Below are positions 22,822-35,436 of a stretch of 64,000 bases of DNA, piece by piece (position 1 is the stretch's first letter; every line of letters starts with the position of its first letter). The notes below the pieces were generated by a model that had not been told where the DNA came from, ran no database searches, and saw nothing but the letters and a program-made list of their open reading frames with translations. This stretch comes from Symbiotaphrina buchneri (lineage: Eukaryota > Ascomycota > Symbiotaphrinales > Symbiotaphrinaceae): positions 372,001 through 436,000 of the forward strand of contig BCIG01000009.1 in NCBI GenBank assembly GCA_001599915.1, written 5' to 3'. Made by a program: the position numbers and the translations under genes.

Positions 22822-24560
22822 ATGGGAGCCAACCAGTCCTCCGCCGCGGGCGGTCCAGGAGGGTCTCACGCCGCTGCAGATGGCGACACTAAAAAGAGCT
22901 ATTACGAACTGCTGGGCGTCGATAGGCAAGCCAGCGATGACGAGTAAGTCTCGTATGCCTTGTTCCCGGTCACTGCTGGCTGCTTCGCTCACCCTTTGGC
23001 CTCGCTAGGATCAAGAGAGCGTACAGAAAGAAGGCCCTCGAGCTCCACCCGGATCGGAATTATGGGGACGTCGAGCATGCCACGCGCCTCTTCGCCGAGA
23101 TCCAGTCGGCCTATGAAGTCCTATCCGATCCTCAAGAGCGCGCCTGGTATGATTCGCACGAGGCGGCCATACTCCAGGGCGACCATGTCGATGATTTCTA
23201 CGACCATGACGTCCGAGTTACCACTGCTGATGATATCCTCCGGACTTTTGCAAGGTTCAATGGCAGTGTGGAATACTCGGACTCCTCCAACGGGTTCTTT
23301 GGCTACCTGCGGAACATGTTCGATGATCTTGCGAGAGAAGAAGCGGCCGCTTGTCGCTGGCAAGATCTTGATGTCGTGGACTATCCGTCATTCGGATCTT
23401 CTGGTGATAGCTACGAAGACGTGCGACCCTTCTACACGGCGTGGTCTGCTTTCTCAACTAGGAAGTCCTTCGCCTGGAAGGATCGGTACAGATACTCTGA
23501 AGCTCCGGATCGACGCGTGCGCAGGTTGATGGAAAAGGAGAATAGGCGTCTGCGGGAGGAGGGTGTGCGGGAATATAATGACGCTGTCAGATCACTTGTG
23601 GCATTCGTCCGCAAAAGAGATCCTAGATATTCTCCAAACTCGCAATCCGAAGCGGAACGTCAAAAGTTCCTGAGAGAATCGGCAATGGCTCAGGCCGCGA
23701 GGTCGAGGGCGGCCAACAAGGCCAAATATCAAGGACAAGCGGTGCCGGAATGGGCTGTCGTTCGGGATGAAGAGGAGGATCAGGACACTGGGAGTGAGTC
23801 TGAAGAGGAGCATTACGAATGCGTGGTTTGTGGAAAGGTTTTCAAAAGTGAAAAGCAGTACGAGACACATGAACGAAGTAAGAAGCATCTGAAGGCTTTA
23901 CATGAACTGAGAATGAGGATGAGGAAGGAAGATGCCGCTATGAATCTGACAGAGGAAACACCACGCCAGGAAACCAATGAATTCGGGTCTAGACAAGGAG
24001 AAGATAACGATATAAATCAGTCCGACCCACGGCCTGAGGTTTGTGTTTCCGAGCAACACTCCGAGGATCGGAAAATTGGCTCTTCTCCTGAAATCGTGCA
24101 ATCTGAACCTCACGGCACCGACGCCGATGACAGTATCTCCTTCGCAAGCTCCATTTCTGAAAGCACCGATGACATGTACGCGCCGAGAGAGGAGGTCGAA
24201 AATCGGATTTTGTCAGATGCTGGAATGTCTGGTGATGCGGCAGGTACAGACCAAGAATTAGCGGACAATCTATCTAAGGCCTCGATCGGCGAAGACTTGC
24301 CGCAGCCAAAACAGGGAAAGGCGAAAGAGAAACGTGCAAAGAGGGCAGCTCGATCGTTGGCCGCGCAAGGCTCTCAAGAGGTGAGTGCTGTAACAACCGT
24401 TCCGATGAAATTGCTCTTACCAAATCAGTTCAAATGCATGGCCTGCGAAAATGCGTTCCCCTCGAAGACGAAACTCTTCAATCACATCAAGGAGCAAGGA
24501 CATGCTCAGCCTTCGACGTCGAACTCGACTGGCAAGAGCCGAAAGCGAAGACCCCGATAA
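22822..24560 (+). CDS. JJJ1: JJJ1-type J-protein with two C2H2 zinc fingers (60S ribosome maturation)
   Basis: Cytosolic Hsp70 co-chaperone that in yeast works with Rei1 and Ssa to release Arx1 from pre-60S particles. The start [11 protein letters not shown] is followed by the J domain [18 protein letters not shown], an intron just after 22945, then [17 protein letters not shown] with the HPD motif. Next come a charged linker, a first zinc finger [20 protein letters not shown] near the middle, a long acidic spacer, and a second finger [20 protein letters not shown] close to the basic end GKSRKRRPR. The intron at 24381-24428 is 48 nt and stop-free. The order J domain, finger, acidic, finger is the Jjj1/DNAJC21 signature. 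Confidence 0.94.
24381..24428 (+). other. JJJ1: Stop-free 48-nt intron in JJJ1
   Basis: GTGAGT donor and AAATCAG acceptor inside the open frame just before the second zinc finger. Its removal gives [15 protein letters not shown]. The translated intron ([16 protein letters not shown]) is hydrophobic, unlike the acidic and basic flanks. Retention would add 16 residues in frame. Confidence 0.65.
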
Positions 24561-24815
24561 GTGAATGGGAGGTGTAGCGATGTGAAATACTCTAGCATAC
24601 GAAGGTATACCACTCCAGGGTCGCATCGGCGGCGCATGTCAGGTTCGTCTGAAGCCAGTCACATCGAGCTTCAAAGCTCCGCTTGAGGTTGCCTACGGCC
24701 TCGCACTATGTGGTGCAGTTGGAGTCTAAAGCCGAGTCTGCATTCGCTAGTTTCTTGCAGGTTTGTAAGCAGGTACAACTGTGCTATCCAGACTTCGCAT
24801 GACATTGGAGCTCAA

Positions 24816-27800
24816 TCAACCCAAACCAGCTTTTGTGGTCTTCACCACATGGACCACTGGCTGAAGGATACCTTTGTTGTTCACTGCACCAAGAGCCGTG
24901 CCACTACTCCAGCCCATCTTTTCTAGCATGGCCCGTCCCTTATTCTCGACGCCCAGCTCAGGTGCGGAGGCTCCTACGACATCTCCGTCGCGATAGCTTA
25001 CGCCTGCACTAGGAGCTCCTCCACCTCTCTTCGCAGGGCCTCCCCCTTTCTTCCCACGCCGATCCAATCGCGGCAGAAATTGGCGTTGTCTGAGGCGTGA
25101 CAACACCACATCGATCTCCATCTCATCGTAAAACCTCGAACGGGCGGTTTTGTACAGAACAGGGAAGCGGCTGGGCCCAGAACCAGTGGATTTCGACTTC
25201 AGATTGACGGATGTTGCAATTTCATGGACGATCTTCCGGTCCCTTTTATCAAGCGGAGGAAGTGACAAACTAATTTGCATCAGTTACTGGTGACCAGAGA
25301 AATTAGCATGATTGCCCACCTTTCCTTCTCGGAACTGAGAAATTCCGCCACTTCCTTCCGGATTTCGTCCAGGGTCATGCCCTCTTTGTATTTTGCCTTC
25401 AAGTTGGATCTGCTTTTACCTTTGGTCCCGAGCAACCCTTGGGCACGCAGCTCCTCGCGTTCTATTTTCTTGGCTTTCTTTTTCTTCCGGTCGTTTTCCC
25501 AGCTCGTCTTCAAGGTAGCTTCTAGTTCGGAATCAGAAAGTTCGAAAGGCAGGACCTGCCGTCGATGCTTGGGCTTCACAACCATGCTTGCGCGCTCCCG
25601 ATCCATGATGTCGAAATCACCGTAGTCGTCCCCATCGAGCGCCGCGGCCAAGGAGGTGGCTGACGGAAACCCGCTCCCTCTGCCTCCTGGACGTCTACCT
25701 TTGTTTATTCGACGCGAAGAGTAATGGGAAACGTCTTCGTGGAAGCGTCCCGCTCCATCCCCGTCATCATCGTCATCGTCATCACCCGCATCTTCTTCCT
25801 CGTCATCGAAGAGCAGCAGTTCGTCCGAGCCCATCCCGAGCTCTTCTTGTTTTGCTAGGAGTCGGGCGATTTTCTCATCTGTCATACGGTCTATTCTTCG
25901 CTGTATGAGATCTTCCTCGTCTAGGGCGTCTTCTTCCTCATCCGACGTTACATCTCCATCGCTCGTGTCGGACTCACTGAAGCCTTCATACTGAGCGTCG
26001 CTCGATGTCCCCCCTGCGGCAATGATTTTCCGTTTATCTTCAAAGGCCTTGACCCGTTCCTGGGCACTCGCCATTGTCAGTGAGGAACTGGGTATCCAAC
26101 GGGCATCATCGACAGTGAAGCCTTCCCACACGACCAAGTATTGTAAGCCAGAGCTGCGATGCCTCTTTGAAATGATCTGCTGCACATTTTCCATCACCTC
26201 TTCGGATGTACTGATGTCATCAAAATCCTGTAAGTCTGCCTCATCCCATTCAGCATGGAAAACACCAGTACTTGGTGTATGCTCATTGATACCACTGCCT
26301 TCAGGAGTGTTGCGCGTCTCTACGGCCAGTCTTTCGGAGTCGGAGTCTGGCTCGATGCTGGCTTCGTCGACCATCAGATCACTCAAGTACCCATTATCCT
26401 GCATGTTTGTTATGTAATCCGCCAATATTTCAGCTTCATGTTGTCGGGCGCGTCTCCCACGACCGAACCCCAATTTCTTTCTTTTGGGGATCATGGCAGG
26501 GTCGCCGCTCAAACGAATGGTAAGATCCTCATGCAATGACTGGGTCCCTGTATCGTTGAGTCCGGCACGCCGAGCACCTGCTAAGCCAGACTGCGTTTTG
26601 TCATGGCCCGGGGGACTAGGCCGCTGCCGCGTCTCGAGCGGCACTTTGTTTGTAGAGACTTGCTCTCGCGGATCGGGTATGGAAACCGAATCAGTGATAA
26701 CGACGGGTTGCTGTGCCCTACCACGAAATAGCACTACCTCATCACTGGAGTCCGATGGCGTGGGGGACAAGGTGCGCACAGTCGGTGGAGGCAACGCAGT
26801 GCGGGGTGCCACGCTGGATCCAGCGAGATCTACAACGAACTCTGGCACACCCTCTGGGTCTGACTCTGGCGGGCCTTGTTCGAGTATATCTTCCGGCAGC
26901 ACGCTCTCGGGTAGGTTTGCTTCCTGGTCCTGCGAAATCTTCGCATCCAAAGTCATCTCCGCAAGCAAACCCTCAGGCGCTCGTATATCGACATCTTCTT
27001 CTGTCGAAATGGGCTTCTCTCGCTCTTCTTCGGGCACCTCGACATCGGCCAGCTTGTTGGCATCGAAATCACCAGCGCTCACGAACCGGACCTTGTTATG
27101 CCGGAGCGAGGTGTTCCAAAACGTATGATGCCGTTCAGTGTTCCGCGCCTCCTCCTGAAGAGTGAATCGCGCAGTCTCGAACCCTAGACTATTCAGTGGG
27201 TGGTTTAATGTAAAGATATCGTAAGAACAGCATACCGGGCGATGATGCATCCTGTCGGCCACGTCGATGCTGATGGCTAGTGCCTAAGGACGACGGTACG
27301 AACTAATATTATTAGTATTAATTTTTATACAGACGTATTGGATTAGCCATAACGTAATTTTCACTATCTCCTAATGCATTAGGCATAAAGAACACAAAGA
27401 TAGATAAAACTAATATAAAAATAAATACAGTAATTAAGTCTTTAAATATATAATAGGGAGCAAAAGGTANTCTGTCATAATTACCTNATACACCTAAAGG
27501 GTTACCTGAACCTGCACTATCATGAAGAGCTATTAAATGCATTAATGCCAAAGCAGCTAAGACAAAAGGCAACACAAAGTGTAAAGCAAAAAATCTGTTT
27601 AAAGTAGCATTATTAACTGAGAATCCTCCTCANNNNNNNNNNNNNNNNNNNNNNNNNNNNNNNNNNNNNNNNNNNNNNNNNNNNNNNNNNNNNNNNNNNN
27701 NNNNNNNNNNNNNNNNNNNNNNNNNNNNNNNNNNNNNNNNNNNNNNNNNNNNNNNNNNNNNNNNNNNNNNNNNNNNNNNNNNNNNNNNNNNNNNNNNNNN

Positions 27801-28529
27801 NNNNNNNNNNNNNNNNNNNNNNNNNNNNNNNNNNNNNNNNNNNNNNNNNNNNNNNNNNNNNNNNNNNNNNNNNNNNNNNNNNNNNNNNNNNNNNNNNTTT
27901 TTTTCATTTATCTAAGGTTTAAATAGGTATAATTTATTCATAAAATTTTTATAATATCGGATATATACCATACTAAGACACCTGATAACTATAATTTTAT
28001 ATTNTCAAATTTCAAGGATAAGAAGGAATCGAACCTTATATTTAAGATCTGCAATCAAAATGTAGAGCCATCTACTACATATCCTTTTATAGATCTATTA
28101 GATTAGTTAAATTAATATTTAACTAAAAATCTATAATTTATTTTTTTTTTATGCTTGTATTTTATAGCTATGAACTATTTAAATTAGAATAAAAAAAAAA
28201 ATTATATACGTTATTAAAACACATTTATAAGTTCATTATAAGGACAATTTAATGCCCCGGTATACCATAGAATAGAGCTAGATGTATGAATTGATAAGTT
28301 AAATCTATGAAAGCATCAGTTTCATATCAAAACTCTCTTCGTACCTGTTCAATATGTTCTGGTAATCAATTATTAGCTNTCATTGCAAAATCAATAGCTT
28401 GTTCTGCTCTCATTAACTGTTGAAACTGATATGTTGCTCCTTCCGTGCCCCTCGAGAAGATTTCCCGGGCCTAGCCTTGCCATTACTGCCAGCACCCTGC
28501 GAGCGGGTTGGCCGTTTGCCCCTGGCCAT
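24816..28529 (-). CDS. SQS1: SQS1-like R3H / G-patch splicing factor, interrupted by mitochondrial sequence
   Basis: Activator of the DEAH helicase Prp43 in splicing and ribosome assembly. The main part (24816 to about 27300) reads [18 protein letters not shown] and [13 protein letters not shown], then acidic low complexity, [20 protein letters not shown], an R3H domain ([18 protein letters not shown]) and a C-terminal G-patch ([20 protein letters not shown]) ending KAGLG. Introns lie near 27.19-27.23 and 25.27-25.32 kb. The ATG-bearing first exon is missing next to it but appears at 28431-28529: [19 protein letters not shown], basic and Gly/Arg/Ser-rich as in Sqs1 N termini, on the same strand. 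Between them lie about 1.1 kb of mitochondrial DNA and an assembly gap (27301-28430). The assignment of the first exon is inference. Confidence 0.8.
27337..27632 (-). CDS. cob: Mitochondrial cytochrome b fragment (cob), partial
   Basis: Reads [19 protein letters not shown], then [19 protein letters not shown], then [24 protein letters not shown] and [16 protein letters not shown], which is core cytochrome b of complex III (haem bH histidine region). A TGA codon is read as Trp (WGG), showing the mould mitochondrial code. The upstream end runs into the N gap. The homology stops after NP at 27337, where the frame leaves the family; this may be the 5' edge of a cob intron or the edge of the segment. 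Not expected to be expressed from the nucleus. Confidence 0.93.
27633..27897. other. Assembly gap (265 N)
   Basis: An uninterrupted run of N between the cytochrome b fragment and the tRNA-Cys side of the mitochondrial segment. Its length may be an estimate. Confidence 0.99.
28015..28085 (-). tRNA. trnC: Mitochondrial tRNA-Cys (anticodon GCA)
   Basis: The 71-nt minus-strand sequence folds as a cloverleaf. The acceptor arm pairs AGGATA with TATCCT, apart from terminal wobble. The anticodon loop is TTGCAGA with GCA. The T arm contains GGTTCGATTCC. AT-rich like its flanks, so mitochondrial rather than nuclear. Confidence 0.8.
28252..28430 (-). CDS. Unidentified mitochondrial reading frame, 3' end
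   Basis: In the mitochondrial code the minus strand reads [16 protein letters not shown], one ambiguous codon, [20 protein letters not shown], then [19 protein letters not shown] and a stop. Two TGA codons fall where Trp fits, so it looks like real coding sequence. I do not recognise the protein. The 5' part is outside the segment. Confidence 0.45.
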
Positions 28530-30613
28530 CTGGTAGCTGTCGAAGAGTTGCTGTATCAAGCACGAGTTAGAGATCGTTTCAGGGCGGGGTGCGCCACAAG
28601 GACAGGGGGCTTGTCTTCAAGGGTAGGAAACAGACAGATAAAATCAGGGTGTCAAATGGTGGTCAACGAACTTGGCTCCGACGAAGATGTTTTGTCCCTG
28701 TACAAGTGTATGCTCTGAAGGCGGCGAGTTTACTGCTCGCTCGGGCAGCCACTATGCGCCCCGCCTACAAACAGCGCGGGCGGAGGGGAAGGACTGGCTT
28801 CTTTCAGAGCAAGGCAAACGCGTCAAAGGGCGTGAATGCAGCGATGACAGTAACTCCATTCAAGATGAGGGTTGTTGTACAGTGCACCCGCACGGTGAAG
28901 GCTGGGAGGTATTGGTATATCTGTTACCTCATCCTTGGTCGCGGATGAGGTAGGTACCGGTAGGTAAGGTACCTACCTTTAAGGTACGTCAGGTACCGCT
29001 CGCCGCGCACAACTGTAACTGGGTATTTTTCTAGGTCGTTACCCTTACCTTACCTTACCTTACCTTACCTTACCTTACCTTACCTTACCTCTTCGAACAC
29101 CTCGACTTTACCGGTAAACCGACCCGTATACGACCTTTCAAGACATTTGGAAAATTCCACACATGAGATTATTGGAAGAAATTAAGCTTGTGATAGAGCG
29201 CTGTCACTGCTCTATTTATTGAATATATTTTAAAAATAATAAATTGTAGATTGACGGAGATATCATCACGTTGTTCAAGGAAGAATTTATCTATCTGGGG
29301 ATCCCATACAAGTTAGCGAGCTACTTGATTTGAGATATTGCAAGTCAAGACAACCATAGAAAAACAAAACCAAATCACGATATTTCATTGATATCATATT
29401 TCGTATGATTACAGTCGCTGATAATCTGTCCATCCTGAAAATTTGGTAAGGTTCCAGTCCCGTTGTACTGATATATGATTTATGGAAGTTCGCGACTTTG
29501 GTACGCAGAAAGGGGTGTTCGGACCACTTACGACTCCGTGTAAATATCTCATACCATTCGATGTCGATCTATCAGCGCCTTGTACTCTCTCTACTCTGTA
29601 CCGCGATCTACAAGATAACATAAGGTACGGACAAAACGTCGTTACCAATGCTCGTGCCCTTTGTATTTGCCTGTGACCCTGTCACGCCCTCGCAATGGTC
29701 CATGATACACTCCTTAAGGCAAGGTAAGGTACCTTATGTAAGGTGTTTTGTAGGATAGGCGGGTGGGATTACTTTGAACTGTAAAGGAGAGATACATCTA
29801 CCGTAGGCGGGTAAGTTGGTAGGTAAGGTACCTTAAGGTAAGAGGAGTACTCCGTAGGTGGTAAGGTACCTGTAGGCATAAGGCTGTAAGATCATACCGG
29901 TGGATGGATGATAACCCTCCGTCATCGACCACGGAACAAGATCATCATCACGGCCATCAATAATCAAATAATAATAACGACAACAGCAGCAACAACAACA
30001 ACAACAACACCAACGGCAACGACTTCCTTACTTGGAAATTCCAGGTCAGCATCTACCCTCGGTCTCTGATATCTGGCCTCCCGCCTCTCAGCTCTCAGCT
30101 CTCCCCTGCCCTCCGCTCTGTTGCCCCTTGCGCCCGTGTGCCTATTCCCCTTTCTTCTTACCCATTTGCAGAGAGGCTATGACAGATAGCCTTGGGAGCC
30201 CTGGGAGCCTGTGCCAGTCGCTTGTTCTTTTGCCTGCGCAATAAGAGTTGTCGGTCATTCCAGCCAGCCTACAGATACGCTGTGCTGTCTTCCGCGCTTT
30301 GGCGCCGCATCGTTACTTGCACCGGCCGACAAGGATCCCGGACGCAACGCAACACAAGGAACGCAACCCAGGAGCCGGCACAGGGCAAATCACCATAAGC
30401 CCAAGCTGCTTTGCTCCTCCCTGATCATCAGGACTACCCCATCGTGACGCGTGCTCTACCCTACTGCGGACCTAGAAAGTGATCCGCAACCGCTTCCGCT
30501 ATCAGTACCGATATACTACTACAGTGCACTATCAGTACGTCACCCTTTGGCACCGCCTGCAGCGGCTAAGGCCGTTCAGCGCCTGCGTGCTGCTCCTCTG
30601 CTTCAAATGAACC
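28530..30613. other. Intergenic, SQS1 / ATG4 divergent spacer with simple repeats
   Basis: About 2.1 kb. It contains GGTACC-rich clusters at about 28.95-29.04 and 29.72-29.88 kb, a CTTAC pentamer array, an AT-rich stretch near 29.16-29.45 kb and a CAA/CAG-rich run near 29.97-30.01 kb, followed by pyrimidine-rich sequence before ATG4. No gene is supported. Confidence 0.55.
29044..29090 (+). repeat. (CTTAC)n microsatellite, about nine units
   Basis: Uninterrupted CTTAC pentamers covering about 47 bp, directly after a GGTACC cluster. The same pentamer occurs in short runs in many spacers of this window. Confidence 0.95.
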
Positions 30614-32098
30614 ATGACTGGCGTGGACCTTGGCCGTTATAAACGTATTGTCCAGTATTTTTGGGATCCAGAACCACAGAATGATGACCCTGCTCTTCCG
30701 CCGATATGGTGCCTGGGTCAGCAGTACCTCTTGGACCCGGCGTCATGCGGTCAGCTGAAGGCCGATGGGCACATAGACCAGACTCGAGGTGATGCAATCT
30801 ATACAGCTCCGCTAGGAAAGCAAGATGTGGAGGCTACAGATGTCCAGCAGCAAGAAGCGCGAGCGTCGTCGCCCGGGCGGGAGACAGGACAGACCGGCGG
30901 CTGGCCACCGGCGTTCCTCGACGATTTCGAATCCCGGATATGGCTTACCTATCGATCGAACTTCCCTCCTATTCCTCGGTCGCATGAACCTGGCTCGTCC
31001 TCGTCCATGAGTCTCTCGGTACGTCTAAGGAGTCAATTTGTTGACCATGATGGTTTCACGTCGGATATGGGGTGGGGTTGTATGATACGCTCAGGGCAAT
31101 GTTTACTAGCTAATGCACTGTTGTTGCTACGGCTGGGAAGAGGTAAGAACCACGTCTCAAGCTCTGCACCTCATACAAGATTGGCCATAACAACGATTAG
31201 ACTGGAGAAGGGGAACGCGCGAAGACGAGGAAAGGAAGATTCTCTCTCTGTTCGCGGATGACCCTAGCGCACCTTTCTCGATCCATCAATTTGAATTTGT
31301 ACGGCATGGAGCGTCTGAATGCGGCAAGCATCCCGGGGAATGGTTTGGTCCTTCCGCGACTGCCAGATGCATCCAGTGAGTGTCTACCGCTGGGCTGAAT
31401 GCTCATAGCTGATGCGGCAGCATGTAGGGCACTATCATTTCGGCAAACGGAAGGTCTCCGCGTATATATCACGGGAGACGGATCGGACGTCTATCAAGAC
31501 AGCTTCATGAAGATAGCCCGGGGAGCGGACATTACTTTTTATCCAACGTTGGTATTGGTAGGAATCCGCCTAGGCATCGATCGCATCACTCCCGTCTATT
31601 GGGATGCTCTTAAAGCTACCTTGAAGATGTCGCAGTCTGTAGGCATAGCTGGGTGAGTAGGTGCGCACTGTTCCATGTTCCCGGCTGACTGGACTGTACA
31701 GGGGACGACCGTCCTCATCTCACTACTTCATTGGCGTACAAGGATCTCACTTCTTCTACCTCGATCCTCATCACACGCGGCCGGCACTGCCCTCGCACGC
31801 GCAACCGGAAGATTACACCCCCGAGGACATCGCTTCCTGTCATACACGTCGTTTAAGAAGAATCCACATCGCCGAGATGGACCCCAGTATGCTCATTGCC
31901 TTCCTCATCAGAGACGAAGAGGATTGGCGAACCTGGAGGGCCAGTCTGGATAAGGTGCCGGGCAAAAAGGTGATCCACGTGGCGGATCACGATCCGAGCC
32001 TCCATGGCCATGAGTACGAGAGGGAGGGCGCGTTGGATGAGGTAGAGGCTTTGGATGATGAAGATGGCCTCAGTTCCACTGAGACGGTCATGGTCTGA
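30614..32098 (+). CDS. ATG4: ATG4, autophagy cysteine protease
   Basis: Processes the C terminus of Atg8 and later removes it from lipid; peptidase family C54, cytosolic. The start [20 protein letters not shown] is the standard fungal N terminus. The catalytic cysteine lies in [19 protein letters not shown]; the Asp/His pair is in [12 protein letters not shown]. The exon join near 31.15 kb gives [18 protein letters not shown]. The next (GTGAGT at 31378) joins ARCIQ to [15 protein letters not shown] last short intron near 31.65-31.70 kb joins SVGIAG to [17 protein letters not shown]. The C-terminal tail is acidic ([11 protein letters not shown]). About 430 residues, typical for the family. All motifs are intact. 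Confidence 0.95.
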
Positions 32099-32641
32099 AG
32101 TCTTTATGGAACATGCAATTACCTCTTCGAACCGTCCCTAGTAATCTCAACAGCATCCAGACGTTACAGCGCGATGTTTTTGGCCGATGCTGAATCCTCT
32201 TTTGATTTCTTGATTTCACGGCATGGACTGCATCTTTAGCATGACTCTCCCTTATCAATCGAGACGTTTCAGATCGAGAACCTCGATAGCTCTTTTTATC
32301 GACAGATGTCGGGAAGAATGAGATCCGGCCTGTTAAGGCTGCTCTGGTGAGCTCTAGTTCGGATCCTACAAAAGGGCGCTCACGATAATCATCAAGCCAA
32401 GCTTAGTTGCAGGGATCGCGAATTGAAGTGGAAATCTGTCAATTCCATCAGATTTCGTATTGTACAGCCATGTCAAACCCTGAATAGCAGTCCGTGAAGC
32501 AATTTGCCCCTTTGAAACAAACGCAGGCCATCCCATTGCACGTGATTAAAGGAAACCAAACAACACCCCGTGATGACCCCATGACGCTTGGCTCGAAAAA
32601 AATGATCGACCAAAGCACAGGTCTCAGTGAACCAAGGAAAT
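32099..32641. other. Convergent spacer ATG4 / H2B
   Basis: 543 bp between two convergent stops, so it holds both 3' UTRs. No coding signal or clear terminator structure is visible. Confidence 0.5.
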
Positions 32642-33319
32642 TTATTTCGTCGAAGAGGAGTACTTGGTGACAGCCTTGGTGCCTTCCGACACTGCGTGCT
32701 TGGCGAGCTCACCAGGGAGGATCAGTCGCACACTGTGCAATGAGTCAGTGCAAGTCAACAAATAGTAATGGTGACCGAGCTTACGATGTCTGGATTTCGC
32801 GCGATGAGATGGTTGACTTCTTGTTGTAAGCGGCGAGCTTGGAGGCTTCGGTGGCAACACGCTCGAAGATATCTGCATCATGTGAGTCACAAGTGAAGAA
32901 ACGGCGACTGACAGATGACTTACCATTGACGAAAGAGTTCAGGATGGACATGGCACGGTTCGAGATACCGGTGTCAGGGTGCACCTGCTTGAGAACTGTA
33001 GAGACGCGTCAGTAAAGAGGAGTCTGAGATGCGAAGACGCGTATTGAATGGCGTATGCGATGGCCGGATGAAACAGGAGAAAGACGGTGTCAAGACGACG
33101 CGGCGCAATCAAAAGATGAGTGGTTTTTTGGCTAGGAATCTCACCTTTGTAGATGTAGGAAGAGTAGGTCTCCTTCCTTGTCTTGGTGCGCTTCTTCTTG
33201 TCACCGGCAGCGGCGGCGGTCTTCTTGCCAGCCTCGGCCTTCTTCTCGGCGGGCGCCTTACCAGCTGGGGCCTTGCCAGCGGTGGTGGAGGGCTTCTTCT
33301 CAGCGGCTTTGGGAGGCAT
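32642..33319 (-). CDS. H2B: Histone H2B
   Basis: Core nucleosome histone. The N-terminal tail [20 protein letters not shown] is lysine/alanine-rich; the globular part reads [60 protein letters not shown] and [20 protein letters not shown], ending TKYSSSTK. That is the full histone fold with the conserved C-terminal helix; the lysine in AVTKYSS is the usual ubiquitination site. Three introns split it (near 33.15-33.0, 32.92-32.88 and 32.78-32.73 kb). An in-frame ATG at 33574 lies in the promoter and is not the start. Divergent from H2A, as is common in fungi. Confidence 0.97.
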
Positions 33320-34171
33320 TGTGAAAATTCGAGTCTTTTTTGCTTTTGCTTGAAGAAAAGGGCGACAGTCGATGCGAGTAGACTTTCCTGTTGGGTGAGA
33401 CTGGTCGGGTGGTGTTGGGTCAGATGGGGAGAAAGTAAGAGAAAGGAAGGGAGAATCGCGGTGGGAAGGCGAGGTGGAGTGGTACTTATAGGTCCACGCT
33501 TTGGCGAGCGTGATCTGGGGGGTGGGCGCCGGTGATTTTGGAGCGTGTGTTTTGGGCTTTAGGCCGGTGCACACACGCGTACCACGGTCACCGTACTGCG
33601 TCGCAAGGTACCTAAGCTAAGGTGGGGCAGATTGCGCAAGGTGAGGTACCTGTAGATTAGATACCCTACTAGCTACTGTTATTATTATTATTATTCTTTT
33701 GGGGGGTGTGGAGAGGCCACTTATTCGCTAGTGAGGCAGCAATGGCCTTATCGCAAGTGACTTTAAGGCGCGTAAAGCACGCAACTAGTAGATCCATGAA
33801 CGAATCAGCCCTCACTGCTGGTTGAGTCTAGTCCCGTTCGAGTCGACAGTAACCTCACGTCACCGCAAGTCTCCCACCCAGAAGCGAAGAACATTACCAA
33901 ACTGCCGTCTGATTGGCCCGCCGCTCACTAAGCGAATGGGTGATCTCCGGCGACCTCTTGCTGCCCGCCGTGCTGGAGAGCGTGCAGCTGGCGTGCTTTA
34001 TAAACGACCACTCCCTCCACGCATCCTCACCCGTTTCCCCTTCTCTTCTCCTGCTTCCTTCAATCCCATCGTCGACCCGCCAACTAAACGAAGTCAACGC
34101 CTATCCACCGTCTATCGCCCCGATCTCTCAATTTCTAACACCAACTTTCAACAACTTTCAAATCAGCCAAA
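33320..34171. promoter_or_regulatory. Divergent H2B / H2A promoter
   Basis: 852 bp between the two histone start codons. TATA-like sequences sit at matching distances: TATAAG on the minus strand at 33485-33490, about 170 bp before the H2B ATG, and TTTATAAA on the plus strand at 33997-34004, about 170 bp before the H2A ATG. An ATTGG (inverted CCAAT) lies near 33912. A GGTACC cluster (33.60-33.66 kb) and an ATT microsatellite (33.68-33.70 kb) fill the middle. The match to shared histone control is inference. Confidence 0.65.

Positions 34172-35436
<1,265 letters not shown>

Larger units (their letters stand above)
27301..28430. other. Mitochondrial DNA segment with assembly gap inside SQS1
   Basis: Abrupt change from GC-balanced nuclear sequence to very AT-rich DNA at about 27301, and back at about 28430. 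It carries a cytochrome b fragment in the mitochondrial genetic code, a mitochondrial tRNA-Cys and a further reading frame, all on the minus strand. A run of 265 N lies at 27633-27897, and isolated ambiguous bases lie at 27470, 27487, 28004 and 28379. The ambiguous bases fit mixed reads. Most likely a scaffold or gap-filling error; a fresh NUMT is the alternative. Confidence 0.88.

Noticed and set aside
27599-27907. Apparent 102-residue minus-strand open frame
   Set aside because: It is made almost only of the N gap and carries no information.
28431-28953. Plus-strand open frames at the right edge of the mitochondrial segment
   Set aside because: They are antisense shadows of the proposed SQS1 first exon and of the spacer, without family features.
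29044-29090. Internal telomere-like repeat
   Set aside because: The unit is the pentamer CTTAC, not TTAGGG/CCCTAA, and short runs of it are common in other spacers.
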